Under the pieces are notes generated by a model, which worked only from the letters and a program-made list of their open reading frames with translations, did not search any database and was not told where the DNA came from. Positions 50,149-59,027 of a stretch of 64,000 nucleotides of DNA are shown piece after piece. Source of the DNA: Luteimonas sp. MC1825 (GTDB lineage Bacteria; Pseudomonadota; Gammaproteobacteria; Xanthomonadales; Xanthomonadaceae); contig NZ_CP061714.1 of assembly GCF_014764385.1 (NCBI RefSeq), forward strand, positions 2,851,490 through 2,915,489, written 5' to 3'. Both the position numbers and the translations under genes were made by a program. Each line of letters starts with the position of its first letter. The first letter of the stretch is position 1.

Positions 50149-51243
50149 TCAGCGCTTCACCAGTTCGACGCGGCGGTTCCTGGCCTTACCCTCTTCGGTC
50201 GCGTTGTCGGCCACGGGCTGCGACTGGCCGTGGCCCTTCGCCTGCAGGCGGTCGGCGCCGATGCCCTGCGTGGCCAGCGCGGCCACCACCGCCCGCGCGC
50301 GCGCCTCGGACAGGCGCTGGTTGTGCGCCGCGTCGCCGCTGGCGTCGGTGTGGCCGTCGATCGACAGGCGCAGCGCCGGGTCGTCGCGCAGCAGCTGCAG
50401 CACCTGGTCCACCTGCGCTTGCGACGCGGGCAGGATGTCGGCCTTGTCCACGGCGAAGTTCACCTGGATCGCCACCCGGCCGTCGGCATCGATCTTCGCG
50501 CGCAGCGCGTCGGCCGGCAGCAGCGCCGACGTCGGCACCAGCGCGCGCTCGCGCAGCACGATCAGGCCGGCGAAGTGGCGGCCGGAACACGCGCGCACCC
50601 ACACGTTGCCGTCGTCGCGCCGCAGCACGTAGACATCGACCGGATGCATCACCAGGCACTTGGCCTCGGGCGGATAGTCACGCATCACGGCCTGGATCGC
50701 CTTGTCCTGGCGCGCGTCGGACGGCTCCTCGCCGCTGTACACCTTCACCCCGCCCGCCGCGGTCACCACGTGCTCGATGTTGCGCGCGACCTCGGTGGCG
50801 GAGAAATCCTTGCCCGCATCCGGTGCCACGCGCATGCCGACGGCATGCACCTCGCCCTCGACGACTTCGAAGCGGTCGCCGACCCAGAACGCCGCCTCGC
50901 CATGCGCCAGCCGGCGGCTCTGGCGCGGTGTTTCGCGGTATCCGGCGGGAATGGTGAAGTACGGAAACGCACCCAGTTCGAGGGTCGACGCTGGCAGGGC
51001 GGCGATGTCGAAGCCGGCGGACTCGCCCGCGGCAGCCGCGCCGTCCGGCACGGACGCGATGTCGATGTCCATCGCGCCGGCCACGGCGGCGTCGCCCGGC
51101 TGCGCGCCGGCATCCGAGGGCTGCGCCTGCTGCGTCGCCTCCGCGACGCTGGGGCCGTCGGTGGACTGGTCGCATGCCGTGGCGGCGAGCGCGAGCATCG
51201 CGAACAGCAACGTGGTGCGGGTGGTGCGGCTGGTTTCCTGCAT
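50149..51243 (-). CDS. OmpA-family lipoprotein
   Basis: 364 residues. MQETSRTTRTTLLFAMLALAATAC has a lipobox Cys near residue 24, followed by a disordered Ala/Asp/Pro region to about residue 85. A mid-domain of about 140 residues (ASTLELGAFPYFTIPAGYRE ... VVTAAGGVKVYSGEE) is not assigned. The C-terminal OmpA peptidoglycan-binding domain (about 255-360) has INVQVNF-like VAIQVNFAVDKADIL, LSIDGHTDASGDAAHNQRLSEARA and KARNRRVELV. It links outer membrane and cell wall. ATG 51243 has GGAGAT upstream. Confidence 0.88.
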   Translation of the reverse strand: MQETSRTTRTTLLFAMLALAATACDQSTDGPSVAEATQQAQPSDAGAQPGDAAVAGAMDIDIASVPDGAAAAGESAGFDIAALPASTLELGAFPYFTIPAGYRETPRQSRRLAHGEAAFWVGDRFEVVEGEVHAVGMRVAPDAGKDFSATEVARNIEHVVTAAGGVKVYSGEEPSDARQDKAIQAVMRDYPPEAKCLVMHPVDVYVLRRDDGNVWVRACSGRHFAGLIVLRERALVPTSALLPADALRAKIDADGRVAIQVNFAVDKADILPASQAQVDQVLQLLRDDPALRLSIDGHTDASGDAAHNQRLSEARARAVVAALATQGIGADRLQAKGHGQSQPVADNATEEGKARNRRVELVKR

Positions 51244-51319
51244 GGTGATCTCCGTGGTCCGGTCGTGCCGCGCGCGGCAGCGGGCAAACCTACCAGATCA
51301 TGGAGACCGTCTTCAGCTG

Positions 51320-51658
51320 TCAATCCGGGCGTTGGCCGTTGATCGCGACCAGCTCCAGCTGGCGTGGGGCGGGATCGTCGCGCGTCACCACCTGCACCTG
51401 CTCGATGCCTGGCTGCTCGCAGGTGCGGCCGATCTCGGCCATCAGCTGGAGGCGCGTGTCGTAGACCTGGCTGAAGTTGTGCTGCCCGGTCCATTCGCCG
51501 ACCTCGCGCTGGGTGGGCAGGACGCGATGGTCGCAATCGGCCAGGTAGCGGAGCGCTTCGGCCTTGACCGCCGGCAGGGACGGGATGGACTCCTGCGCGG
51601 CGACGGGCGCGATGGCAGCGGCAAGGAGCAGCGTGGCGAGGCTGGTGCGGACGTCCAT
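51320..51658 (-). CDS. Small exported protein, unknown
   Basis: 112 residues. MDVRTSLATLLLAAAIAPVAAQ is a signal peptide. The mature part has two Cys (YLADCDHRVLPTQREVGEW and IGRTCEQPGIEQVQVV), likely a disulfide. The motif DCDHRVLPTQREVGEWTGQHNFSQVYDTR resembles a small secreted family in Xanthomonadaceae as far as I recall, with no known role. ATG 51658 has GGAG upstream. It lies between the OmpA lipoprotein and the ABC exporter and may be monocistronic. Confidence 0.6.
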   Translation of the reverse strand: MDVRTSLATLLLAAAIAPVAAQESIPSLPAVKAEALRYLADCDHRVLPTQREVGEWTGQHNFSQVYDTRLQLMAEIGRTCEQPGIEQVQVVTRDDPAPRQLELVAINGQRPD

Positions 51659-51787
51659 GGGTGTTCTCCAGAATGAACGTGCCGGACGATTCCGGTGCCC
51701 AAGGCTCGCGCAACATCTCCCGCAGGTCTTGAGGGGTTTGCCCGGACCTGGTGATGCAATCGTTTGGAACGCGCGGAAAATGTCGGG

Positions 51788-51817
51788 GAAAAAGCCCGCG
51801 GGCGCGTGAACGCGCCC
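51788..51817 (-). terminator. Intrinsic terminator of the ABC-2 exporter operon
   Basis: Read on the minus strand, GGGCGCG-TTCA-CGCGCCC (51817-51800) is followed by GCGGGC and five T (51793-51789), 12 nt past the permease stop. Confidence 0.6.
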
Positions 51818-51828
51818 CCTGCGACGCG

Positions 51829-52631
51829 CTAGCTGCGCAATCCGACTCCGCGCTTCAGCAGCCACAGGCTCAACGCGCCCAGCGCCACCACGAAGCCCAG
51901 CATCAGCGCATACGCCACCCACAGCGGGACGTCGCTCTGCCCGAGCAGGCCGTAGCGGAATGCGTTGACCATGTAGAAGATCGGGTTGGCGTGGGTGGCG
52001 GCCTCGGCCCAGTCCGGCAGCAGGCGCACCGAATAGAACACGCCGCCGAGGTAGGTGAGCGGGGTGAGGATGAAGATCGGCACGATCGCCACGTCGTCGA
52101 ACTTCTTGGCGTACACCGCGTTGACGAAGCCGGCCAGCGAGAAGATCGTCGCGCCCAGCAGCACCGTGCTCACCGTCACCCACGGGTGCGGGATGCGCAC
52201 GGTGGTGAACAGCATGGCGATGCCCAGCACGATCACGCCCACCATCACCCCGCGAAGCACCGCGCCCGCGACGTAGCCGCCGAGGATCACCCACGGCGGC
52301 ATCGGGCTGACCAGCAGCTCCTCGACGTGGCGTCCGAACTTGGCGCCGAAGAAGCTCGACGAGATGTTGCCGTAGCTGTTCTGGATCACGCTCATCATCA
52401 CCAGGCCCGGCACGATGAAGTCCATGTAGGCGATGCCGTCCATGGTCCCGATCCGCGAGCCGATCAGGCCGCCGAAGATCAGGAAGTACAGGGTCATGGT
52501 GATCGCCGGCGGCACCAGCGTCTGGCTCCAGATGCGCAGGATGCGCATCACCTCGCGGCGCGCGATGGTGCCCAGCGCCACCAGGTTGGGGCGCAGGGTG
52601 CCGGCCTCGGCCACGGCGGGGTCGAGGGCGT

Positions 52632-52635
<4 letters not shown>
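51829..52635 (-). CDS. ABC-2 type transporter permease
   Basis: 268-residue inner-membrane permease with six predicted helices (TLVPPAITMTLYFLIFGGLIG, YMDFIVPGLVMMSVIQNSYGNISSSFF, VILGGYVAGAVLRGVMVGVIVLGIAMLF, ATIFSLAGFVNAVYA, VPIFILTPLTYLGGVFYSV, VAYALMLGFVVALGALSLWLL). The signature NPIFYMVNAFRYGLLG is typical of the YadH subfamily. It overlaps the ATPase gene by 4 nt. The substrate is unknown; YadGH-like exporters are often linked to lipid or drug export. Confidence 0.88.
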
Positions 52636-53618
<983 letters not shown>

Positions 53619-53654
53619 CGTGGGTCCTGGCCGCGGCCGGATGCGGCGGGGCGG

Positions 53655-53661
53655 TATTATA
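53655..53661. promoter_or_regulatory. Overlapping divergent -10 boxes
   Basis: On the minus strand 53661-53656 reads TATAAT, upstream of the ABC ATPase. On the plus strand 53655-53660 reads TATTAT, 28 nt before the ferredoxin reductase ATG. Both could be used; -35 boxes are weak. Confidence 0.5.
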
Positions 53662-53687
53662 GGAGCCCTGCGGGTCGAGGCCCGGCA

Positions 53688-54464
53688 ATGGTCTGTTCCG
53701 CTGTGCCCGCACAATTCCCGCTCAAGCTCGTTTCCCGCCGCATGCTGGCACCGTCGGTCGCGCACCTGACCTTCGTGCGCGATGACGGCGCGCCGCTGGA
53801 CTACATCCCCGGCCAGTTCGTGCAGGTGCACTTCCACTACGCCGACGGCACCGCCACCAAGCGCAGCTATTCGCTGGCCACCATCCGCGACCACGTGCCG
53901 GATGCCGGCGAGAGCGTGGAGATCGCGGTGAGCTACGTGCCCGGCGGCGCCGCCACCTCGCTGTTCGAAAGCCTGCAGGAAGGCGGCACGGTGCAGGCCA
54001 GCGGCCCGTTCGGGCGCTTCTGCCTGCAGCCCGCCGACGACAACCGCCGCTACCTGCTGATCGCCACCGGCACCGGCGTCACCCCGTACCGCGCGATGCT
54101 GCCGCAGCTGGCCGACGCAATGGCGGCGCGCGGCATCGAGGTGGTGCTGCTGTTCGGCGCGCGCACCCCGCAGGAGCTGCTGTACGGCGATGAATTCCGC
54201 GCGTTCGCCGGGCGCCACCCGGGGTTCCGCTTCGTGCCGTGCTTCTCGCGCGAGCTGCCGGCGCCGGGCTCGGCGCAGGCGCATGCCGATGTGCGCCATG
54301 GCTACGTGCAGCAGTTCATCGACGAGTTCGCGCCATCGGCCGAGGGTGACATCGCCTACCTCTGCGGCAACCCGGACATGGTCGACGCCTGCTTCGAGGC
54401 ACTCAAGGGCCACGGCCTGCCGGTGCCGCGCATCCGTCGCGAGAAGTACGTCAGCAGCAAGTAG
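53688..54464 (+). CDS. fpr: Ferredoxin-NADP(+) reductase
   Basis: 258-residue FAD-dependent reductase. The FAD-binding RSYSLA (in KRSYSLATIRD) and GQFVQVHF are near the N-terminus; GPFGRFCL lines the flavin pocket; the NADP-binding loop is LIATGTGVTPYRAMLPQ. FGARTPQELLYGDEFRAF and YLCGNPDMVDACFEAL follow, as in bacterial Fpr. It supplies electrons to ferredoxins/flavodoxins for Fe-S repair and oxidative stress. ATG 53688 is weakly supported by sequence; no clear Shine-Dalgarno precedes it. Confidence 0.9.
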   Translation: MVCSAVPAQFPLKLVSRRMLAPSVAHLTFVRDDGAPLDYIPGQFVQVHFHYADGTATKRSYSLATIRDHVPDAGESVEIAVSYVPGGAATSLFESLQEGGTVQASGPFGRFCLQPADDNRRYLLIATGTGVTPYRAMLPQLADAMAARGIEVVLLFGARTPQELLYGDEFRAFAGRHPGFRFVPCFSRELPAPGSAQAHADVRHGYVQQFIDEFAPSAEGDIAYLCGNPDMVDACFEALKGHGLPVPRIRREKYVSSK

Positions 54465-54495
54465 CGCGTGGCTGCGCGCCGACGTGTAAAGCTCG

Positions 54496-54546
54496 CTTGA
54501 CACCAGGCGCGGCGCGCCGCATCCTCCATGTCAAGCAAACTTGACA
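54496..54546 (+). promoter_or_regulatory. Operator/promoter of the XRE-hydrolase-ABC operon
   Basis: Three heptamers: CTTGACA at 54496-54502, TGTCAAG at 54529-54535 and CTTGACA at 54540-54546. The last two form a perfect 7-bp inverted repeat with a CAAA spacer, ending 12 nt before ATG 54559. The first heptamer provides a perfect -35 (TTGACA, 54497-54502), with a poor CATCCT -10 after 17 nt and a start near 54532. The dyad would cover the transcription start, ideal for autorepression by the XRE protein encoded downstream. Confidence 0.65.
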
Positions 54547-54558
54547 CGGGGATCCACC

Positions 54559-54951
54559 ATGCAATCCATCGAACGCCGCTACCGGCGCGAGTTCATCCCG
54601 GCCATGGCGGCCTACGTCGTGGTGCTGTTCCTGTCGATGTACGCGCTGCGCGCGGTCGATGCAACCTGGGCGCGTGGCTTGCTGGCGTTGCTGCCGGCGG
54701 TGCCGATCGTGTTCGTGGCGAGGGCGGTGTTGCGCTTCGTGCGCGACAGCGACGAGATGCAGCGCCGGATCCAGCTCGAGGCCTTTGCCCAGGCGTCACT
54801 GGTGCTCACGCTCGGCAGCTTCTCGCTCGGCCTGCTGGCGCTCGCCGGCGTGGTGCGGGTGGACACCGGCCTGGCACTGATCCTGGTGCTGCCGGCGTAC
54901 ATGCTGGCCTACGGCGTGTTCGCCTGCATCACCGCGCGCCGCTACCGGTGA
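54559..54951 (+). CDS. Small integral membrane protein in XRE operon
   Basis: 130 residues with four predicted transmembrane helices (MAAYVVVLFLSMYALRA, GLLALLPAVPIVFVARAVLRF, LVLTLGSFSLGLLALAGVV, LALILVLPAYMLAYGVFACI). A cytosolic loop contains RDSDEMQRRIQLEAFA, typical of an uncharacterised membrane family often paired with a small XRE regulator. ATG 54559 has GGGGAT upstream. Its stop overlaps the next gene's GTG, so the two are coupled. It may be a sensor for the regulator; no function is established. Confidence 0.75.
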   Translation: MQSIERRYRREFIPAMAAYVVVLFLSMYALRAVDATWARGLLALLPAVPIVFVARAVLRFVRDSDEMQRRIQLEAFAQASLVLTLGSFSLGLLALAGVVRVDTGLALILVLPAYMLAYGVFACITARRYR

Positions 54952-55148
54952 AGAGCCGCGTCCGCGAACTGCGCGAGGGGCGCGGCTGGTCACAGGCGCA
55001 GCTCGGCGAACGTCTGGAGGTCTCCAGGCAGACGGTGAACGCGATCGAGACCGGCAAGTACGATCCCAGCCTGCCACTCGCGTTCCGCATCGCCGGGCTG
55101 TTCGCATCGACCATCGAAGCCATTTTCTTTCCCGAGGATCCCGAATGA
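54948..55148 (+). CDS. Small XRE-type helix-turn-helix regulator (YgzD-like)
   Basis: 66 residues comprising essentially only a helix-turn-helix: KSRVRELREGRGWSQAQLGERLEVSRQTVNAIETGKYDPSLPLAFRIAGLFASTIEAIF. It closely resembles the YgzD-type DNA-binding proteins with SRQTVNAIETGKYDPSLPLA. GTG 54948 overlaps the upstream stop by 4 nt. It probably dimerises and binds the TGTCAAG-N4-CTTGACA dyad at 54529. The hydrolase gene begins within its stop (ATGA). Confidence 0.87.
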   Translation: MKSRVRELREGRGWSQAQLGERLEVSRQTVNAIETGKYDPSLPLAFRIAGLFASTIEAIFFPEDPE

Positions 55149-56659
55149 GTACACGTGGAATGACCATCGCCACGCTGCTGGCCGCGGCGCTCGCCGCCGG
55201 CTGCACGGCGCAGACGGGTGGCGGCGTCGAGGGCGCGCTGGCCGACGGGCGCATGCGCCACGGCACGCTGGCGTTCGAACCCTGCTCGCTGAGCGCGGTC
55301 GGCGCGACCGCCGTGGAGGCGCAATGCACGCGCTTCGAGGTCCCCGAGGACCATGCCGCGCCCGACGGCCGCCGCATCGAACTGGCGGTGGCGTGGATCC
55401 CGGCCAAGGGCCAGGCGGAGCCCGACCCGGTGTTCATGATCGCCGGCGGACCCGGGCAGTCCGCGCTCGAGTCCTACCCGAGCGTGGCGCCGGCGTTCTC
55501 CGATGTGCGCCGCAACCGCCACGTGCTGCTGGTCGACGCGCGCGGCACCGGCGGCTCGCACCCGCTGCGCTGCAGCGACGGCGAGGGCGACAACGCGTTC
55601 GGGCCCGCAGACGACATGAGCCCCGACGCGATGCGCGCGTTCGCCGCCCAGTGCCGCGACACGCTGGCCAAGGACAGCGACCTGCGCCGCTACGGCACCA
55701 TGGACCACGTCCGCGACCTCGACCTGGTGCGCGCGGCGTTCGGTGCGCCGCAGGCCAACCTGGTCGGCGTGTCCTACGGCACCCGCGTGGCGCAGCAGTA
55801 CGCCAAGGCGTTCCCGGCGCAGGTGCGCACGGTGGTGATCGACGGCGTGGTGCCCAACAGCCTGGCGTTGGGCCAGGAGCACGCACGCAACCTCGAGGAC
55901 GCGCTGGCCGCGCAGTTCGCGCGCTGCCGCGCCGACAAGGCCTGCCTGGCCAACCTCGGCGACCCGACCACGCAGCTGGCCGCGGTGCGCACCGCGCTGC
56001 AGGCCGGCAACCTCGCCGAGGTGCGCTTCCGCGACCCGGTGGACGGCGGGTGGCACACCCAGGCGCCGCAGTTCGGCGACCTGGCCGCGCTGCTGCGCAT
56101 GTTCTCCTACCAGCCGGCCACGGCATCCACCCTGCCGCTGCTGCTGCACGAGGCCGCCAATGGCCGCTACGAGCCGCTGATGGCGCAGTCGCGGCTGCTG
56201 GTGGCGTCGCTCGGCGACATGATCGCGCACGGCATGCAGCTGTCGGTGATGTGCGGCGAGGACGCGGCCGACCTCAGGCCCGACCCGCGCGACAGCAGCA
56301 GCGTGCTCGGCAACGACATGGTGGAACTGATGCAGGCGCAGTGCGCCGCCTGGCCAGTCGCCCCGCGCGCCGACGACTTCCGTACGCCGCTGGGCGGCGA
56401 CGTGCCGGTGCTGGCGATCAGTGGCGAGTACGACCCGGTCACGCCACCGCGCTACGGCGAGGAGGTCGTGAAGCACCTTGCCAACGGCCGCCACCTGGTC
56501 GCCCCGGGCCAGGGCCACGCGGTGCTCGGCGTGGGCTGCATGCCCAAGCTGTTCGCGCAGTTCATCGAGCGCGCCGATGCCGCCGGCATCGACGCCACCT
56601 GCCTCGAGCGCCTCGCCGCCGAGCCGCCGTTTGCCGGCAACTATGGCTGGGAGCCCTGA
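55145..56659 (+). CDS. Lipoprotein alpha/beta hydrolase (TAP/S33-like peptidase)
   Basis: 504 residues; MSTRGMTIATLLAAALAAGC has a lipobox Cys near residue 20. The hydrolase domain has the S33 pattern: PVFMIAGGPGQSALESYP oxyanion region, LLVDARGTGGSHPLRC, nucleophile elbow VGVSYGTRVAQQY (Ser near residue 209) and a C-terminal TAP-like block (VLAISGEYDPVTPPRYGEE) with catalytic Asp and His (GQGHAVLG). It resembles exported tripeptidyl/aminopeptidases. It overlaps the XRE gene by 4 nt and is followed at 1 nt by the ABC ATPase, so it is part of the same operon. Confidence 0.84.
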   Translation: MSTRGMTIATLLAAALAAGCTAQTGGGVEGALADGRMRHGTLAFEPCSLSAVGATAVEAQCTRFEVPEDHAAPDGRRIELAVAWIPAKGQAEPDPVFMIAGGPGQSALESYPSVAPAFSDVRRNRHVLLVDARGTGGSHPLRCSDGEGDNAFGPADDMSPDAMRAFAAQCRDTLAKDSDLRRYGTMDHVRDLDLVRAAFGAPQANLVGVSYGTRVAQQYAKAFPAQVRTVVIDGVVPNSLALGQEHARNLEDALAAQFARCRADKACLANLGDPTTQLAAVRTALQAGNLAEVRFRDPVDGGWHTQAPQFGDLAALLRMFSYQPATASTLPLLLHEAANGRYEPLMAQSRLLVASLGDMIAHGMQLSVMCGEDAADLRPDPRDSSSVLGNDMVELMQAQCAAWPVAPRADDFRTPLGGDVPVLAISGEYDPVTPPRYGEEVVKHLANGRHLVAPGQGHAVLGVGCMPKLFAQFIERADAAGIDATCLERLAAEPPFAGNYGWEP

Positions 56660-56660
56660 G

Positions 56661-57407
56661 ATGATCGAAGTCCACGACCTGCACAAGAGCTTCCCGTCGA
56701 AGACCGGCCCGGTGCACGCGGTGCGCGGGGTCAGCTTCACCGCCCGCGACGGCGAGATCACCGGCCTGCTCGGGCCCAACGGCGCCGGCAAGACCACCAC
56801 GCTGCGCATGCTTTACACGCTGATGTCGCCCGAGCGCGGCGAAGTGCGCATCGACGGCCTCGACACGCGGCGCGACGCCGCCGCCGTGCGCCGCCGCCTT
56901 GGCGTGCTGCCGGATGCGCGCGGGGTGTACAAGCGCCTCACCGCGCGCGAGAACATCGCCTACTTCGGGCGCCTGCATGGCCTCGACGACGCCACCATCG
57001 CCGCGCGCATCGCGGCGATGGCGGTGACGCTGGGCATGGAGGACTTCCTCGACCGGCGCACCGAAGGCTTCTCGCAGGGCCAGCGCACCAAGACCGCGAT
57101 CGCACGCGCGCTGGTGCACGACCCGCGCAACGTGATCCTCGACGAACCCACCAACGGCCTGGACGTGATGACGACCCGCGGCCTGCGCGCGTTCCTGCAG
57201 CAGCTGCGCGGCGAGGGCCGCTGCGTGATTTTCTCCAGCCACATCATGCAGGAGGTCGCCGCGCTCTGTGACCGCATCGTCATCATCGCCAACGGCGAGG
57301 TGCGTGCCAGCGGCACGCCCGACGAGCTGCGCGCGCAGGCGGGCGAAGACAACCTGGAGGACGCCTTCGTCCAGCTGATCGGCACCGAGGAGGGCCTGTC
57401 CGCATGA
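56661..57407 (+). CDS. NatA-like ABC transporter ATP-binding protein
   Basis: 248 residues. Walker A LLGPNGAGKTTTLRML (about residue 36), Q-loop VLPDARGVYKRLTARENIAYFG, signature variant FSQGQRTKTAIARALVHDP, Walker B VILDEPTNGLD, H-loop SSHIMQEV. The PDARGVYKRLTARE and FSQGQ forms are typical of NatA (sodium-exporting ABC) proteins. The permease overlaps it by 4 nt. The substrate (Na+ or another export) cannot be proven from sequence. Confidence 0.87.
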   Translation: MIEVHDLHKSFPSKTGPVHAVRGVSFTARDGEITGLLGPNGAGKTTTLRMLYTLMSPERGEVRIDGLDTRRDAAAVRRRLGVLPDARGVYKRLTARENIAYFGRLHGLDDATIAARIAAMAVTLGMEDFLDRRTEGFSQGQRTKTAIARALVHDPRNVILDEPTNGLDVMTTRGLRAFLQQLRGEGRCVIFSSHIMQEVAALCDRIVIIANGEVRASGTPDELRAQAGEDNLEDAFVQLIGTEEGLSA

Positions 57408-58585
57408 GCCTGACCAACAACGCGTTGTTCACCGTTGCGCGCAAGGAGCTGATGGACCTGTTCCGCGACCGGCGCACGGTGATGCTCGGCCTGCTGATGG
57501 GGCCGATCCTGTTCCCGGTGCTGATCCTCGGCATCGGCTCGATGGCCGAGAAGCGCGCGCGCACGCAGCTGGAATCCACGCTGGAGCTGCCGGTGATCGG
57601 CGCCGAGCACGCGCCCAACCTGGTGCGCCACCTCGGCACGCGCAACATCGGCACGCTGCCGCCGCCGGCCGACCCGGACACCGCCGTGCGCCAGCAGGAG
57701 CACGACGTGGTGCTGCGCATCCCGGCCGACTACCCGCAGCGCTGGCGCGAGAGCCGCAGCGCGATGGTCGAGATCATCTACGACTCGTCGCGCCAGGATT
57801 CGCAGATCCCGGTCGGCCGCCTGCAGGCCGCGCTCGCCCAGTACGGGCAGCAGCTCGGTGCGCTGCGCGTGGTGAGCCGCGGGCTGAGCCCGGAGGTGGC
57901 CACGCCGGTGCTGGTGGCGCAGCGCGACGTGGCCACGCCCGAGGCGCGGCGCGGCATGCTGCTGGCGTTCCTGCCGTACCTGCTGATCCTGAGCGCGTTC
58001 CTCGGCGGCGCCTACCTGGTGATCGACGTCACCGCCGGCGAGCGCGAACGGCAGTCGCTGGAGCCCTTGCTGGCCACGCCGGCCTCGCGCAGCGCGCTGA
58101 TGAGCGGCAAGATCCTCGCCGCCTGCCTGTTCGGGATGCTCAGCCTGGCGCTGATCCTGGTGGCGTTCAAGCTGAGCTTCGCGCTTGCGCCGCGGGCGAT
58201 GCAGCTGGTTTCGGTGTCGACACCGATGATGCTGCAGATGCTGCTGGTCCTGCTGCCGATGGTGCTGATCGGCACCACGCTGCTGACCCTCATCGCGGCC
58301 AGCGTCAAGTCGGTGAAGGAGGCGCAGAGCTACATGAGCATCCTGATGCTGCTGCCGATCGTGCCGACCGTGGTGCTGATGGTGAACCCGGTGAAGAACG
58401 CGCTGTGGCAGTTCACGGTGCCGTTCCTGGCGCAGAACCAGATGCTGCTGAAGCTGGTGCGCAGCGAGTGGATCACGCCACTGGAATGGGGAACCTACCT
58501 CGGCGCGGGTTTCGGACTGGGGGTGGTGCTGTGGCTGCTCGCCGCGCGGCTGTACCACCGCGAGAAGCTGGCGATCTCGGCCTGA
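57404..58585 (+). CDS. NatB-like ABC transporter permease
   Basis: 393-residue ABC-2 permease. The first helix is after the N-terminal RKELMDLFRDRRTVMLGLLMGPILFPVLILGIG, followed by a large extracytoplasmic domain (about 45-180). Six or so helices follow (FLPYLLILSAFLGGAYLVIDVTAGERERQSLEPLLATP, ILAACLFGMLSLALILVAF, MLLVLLPMVLIGTTLLTLIAA, MSILMLLPIVPTVVLMVNPVKNALWQF, GTYLGAGFGLGVVLWLLAARLYHREKLAIS). The AGERERQSLEPLLATPASR signature matches NatB. It is the last gene of the operon, ended by the terminator at 58607. Confidence 0.87.
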   Translation: MSLTNNALFTVARKELMDLFRDRRTVMLGLLMGPILFPVLILGIGSMAEKRARTQLESTLELPVIGAEHAPNLVRHLGTRNIGTLPPPADPDTAVRQQEHDVVLRIPADYPQRWRESRSAMVEIIYDSSRQDSQIPVGRLQAALAQYGQQLGALRVVSRGLSPEVATPVLVAQRDVATPEARRGMLLAFLPYLLILSAFLGGAYLVIDVTAGERERQSLEPLLATPASRSALMSGKILAACLFGMLSLALILVAFKLSFALAPRAMQLVSVSTPMMLQMLLVLLPMVLIGTTLLTLIAASVKSVKEAQSYMSILMLLPIVPTVVLMVNPVKNALWQFTVPFLAQNQMLLKLVRSEWITPLEWGTYLGAGFGLGVVLWLLAARLYHREKLAISA

Positions 58586-58606
58586 CGGCCGCACCCCCGC
58601 CTGTAG

Positions 58607-58634
58607 AAAGCCCGGCTTGCGCCGGGCTTTTTTT
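58607..58634 (+). terminator. Intrinsic terminator after the NatB-like gene
   Basis: AGCCCGGC-TTGC-GCCGGGCT (58609-58628) followed by seven T (58628-58634). The hairpin core reappears at 58984-59003. Confidence 0.9.
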
Positions 58635-58640
58635 GGTTGG

Positions 58641-58750
58641 GCCCCTGTGGTGGCCGGGAGGGCTTCGCGGCTCATGTCCCCCGGCATCCGCCTGGCGGCG
58701 GATGCCTCCTCCTTTACTTCCCCGCGAAGCCCTCCCGGCCACTTCGGGGC
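58641..58750 (+). repeat. Structured palindromic repeat, copy A
   Basis: Outer arms TGGCCGGGAGGGCTTCGCGG (58651-58670) and its perfect complement (58722-58741), extendable by GCCCC/GGGGC (58641-58645/58746-58750). Inside: CTCATGTCCCCCGGC, then an inner hairpin GGCATCCGCC-TGGC-GGCGGATGCC (58683-58706), then GCCTCCTCCTTTACTTC. The same interior sequence returns inverted in copy B, with different arms and a differently sequenced inner stem. Confidence 0.9.
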
Positions 58751-58835
58751 TCTGCGCTGGCTGCGGGTACAGCCAACATTCGCGAGATGGGGGGCTGTGG
58801 CTTTGGCTCCCGCAACAACCGCGTAGTGCGGCGGA

Positions 58836-58932
58836 GCGGGTGCCAAGGCCCTTGAGGGCGAAGTCAAGGAGGAGGCGCTGGCCGCCAGGCCAGCGCCGGG
58901 GGACATGAGTCCTCAAGGGCCTTGGTACCCGC
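58836..58932 (-). repeat. Structured palindromic repeat, copy B (inverted)
   Basis: Outer arms CCAAGGCCCTTGAGG (58843-58857) and complement (58911-58925), extended by GCGGGT/ACCCGC with one G-T pair, giving about 22 bp. Its minus strand contains CTCATGTCCCCCGGC, inner hairpin GGCGCTGGCC-TGGC-GGCCAGCGCC, then GCCTCCTCCTTGACTTC, matching copy A except for one base and the exchanged stem bases. The 85 bp between copies hold no ORF with plausible start. Confidence 0.9.
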
Positions 58933-58978
58933 CGCTAACACCAGCCCCGCGCTTTTCCGCCAGTCGGGAAAGAACCAC

Positions 58979-59007
58979 AAAAAAGCCCGGCTTGCGCCGG
59001 GCTTTTT
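58979..59007 (-). terminator. Intrinsic terminator after the TonB-domain lipoprotein gene
   Basis: On the minus strand GCCCGGC-GCAA-GCCGGGC (59002-58985) followed by six T. The plus strand also has T5 after the stem, so it may act in both directions. Confidence 0.88.
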
Positions 59008-59027
59008 CCTGCGTCACGCCACGCGGC

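Noticed and set aside
56960..58906. 648-codon minus-strand frame covering natAB and the palindromic repeats
   Set aside because: Antisense to two clear ABC genes; its start region is only a translation of the repeat copies.
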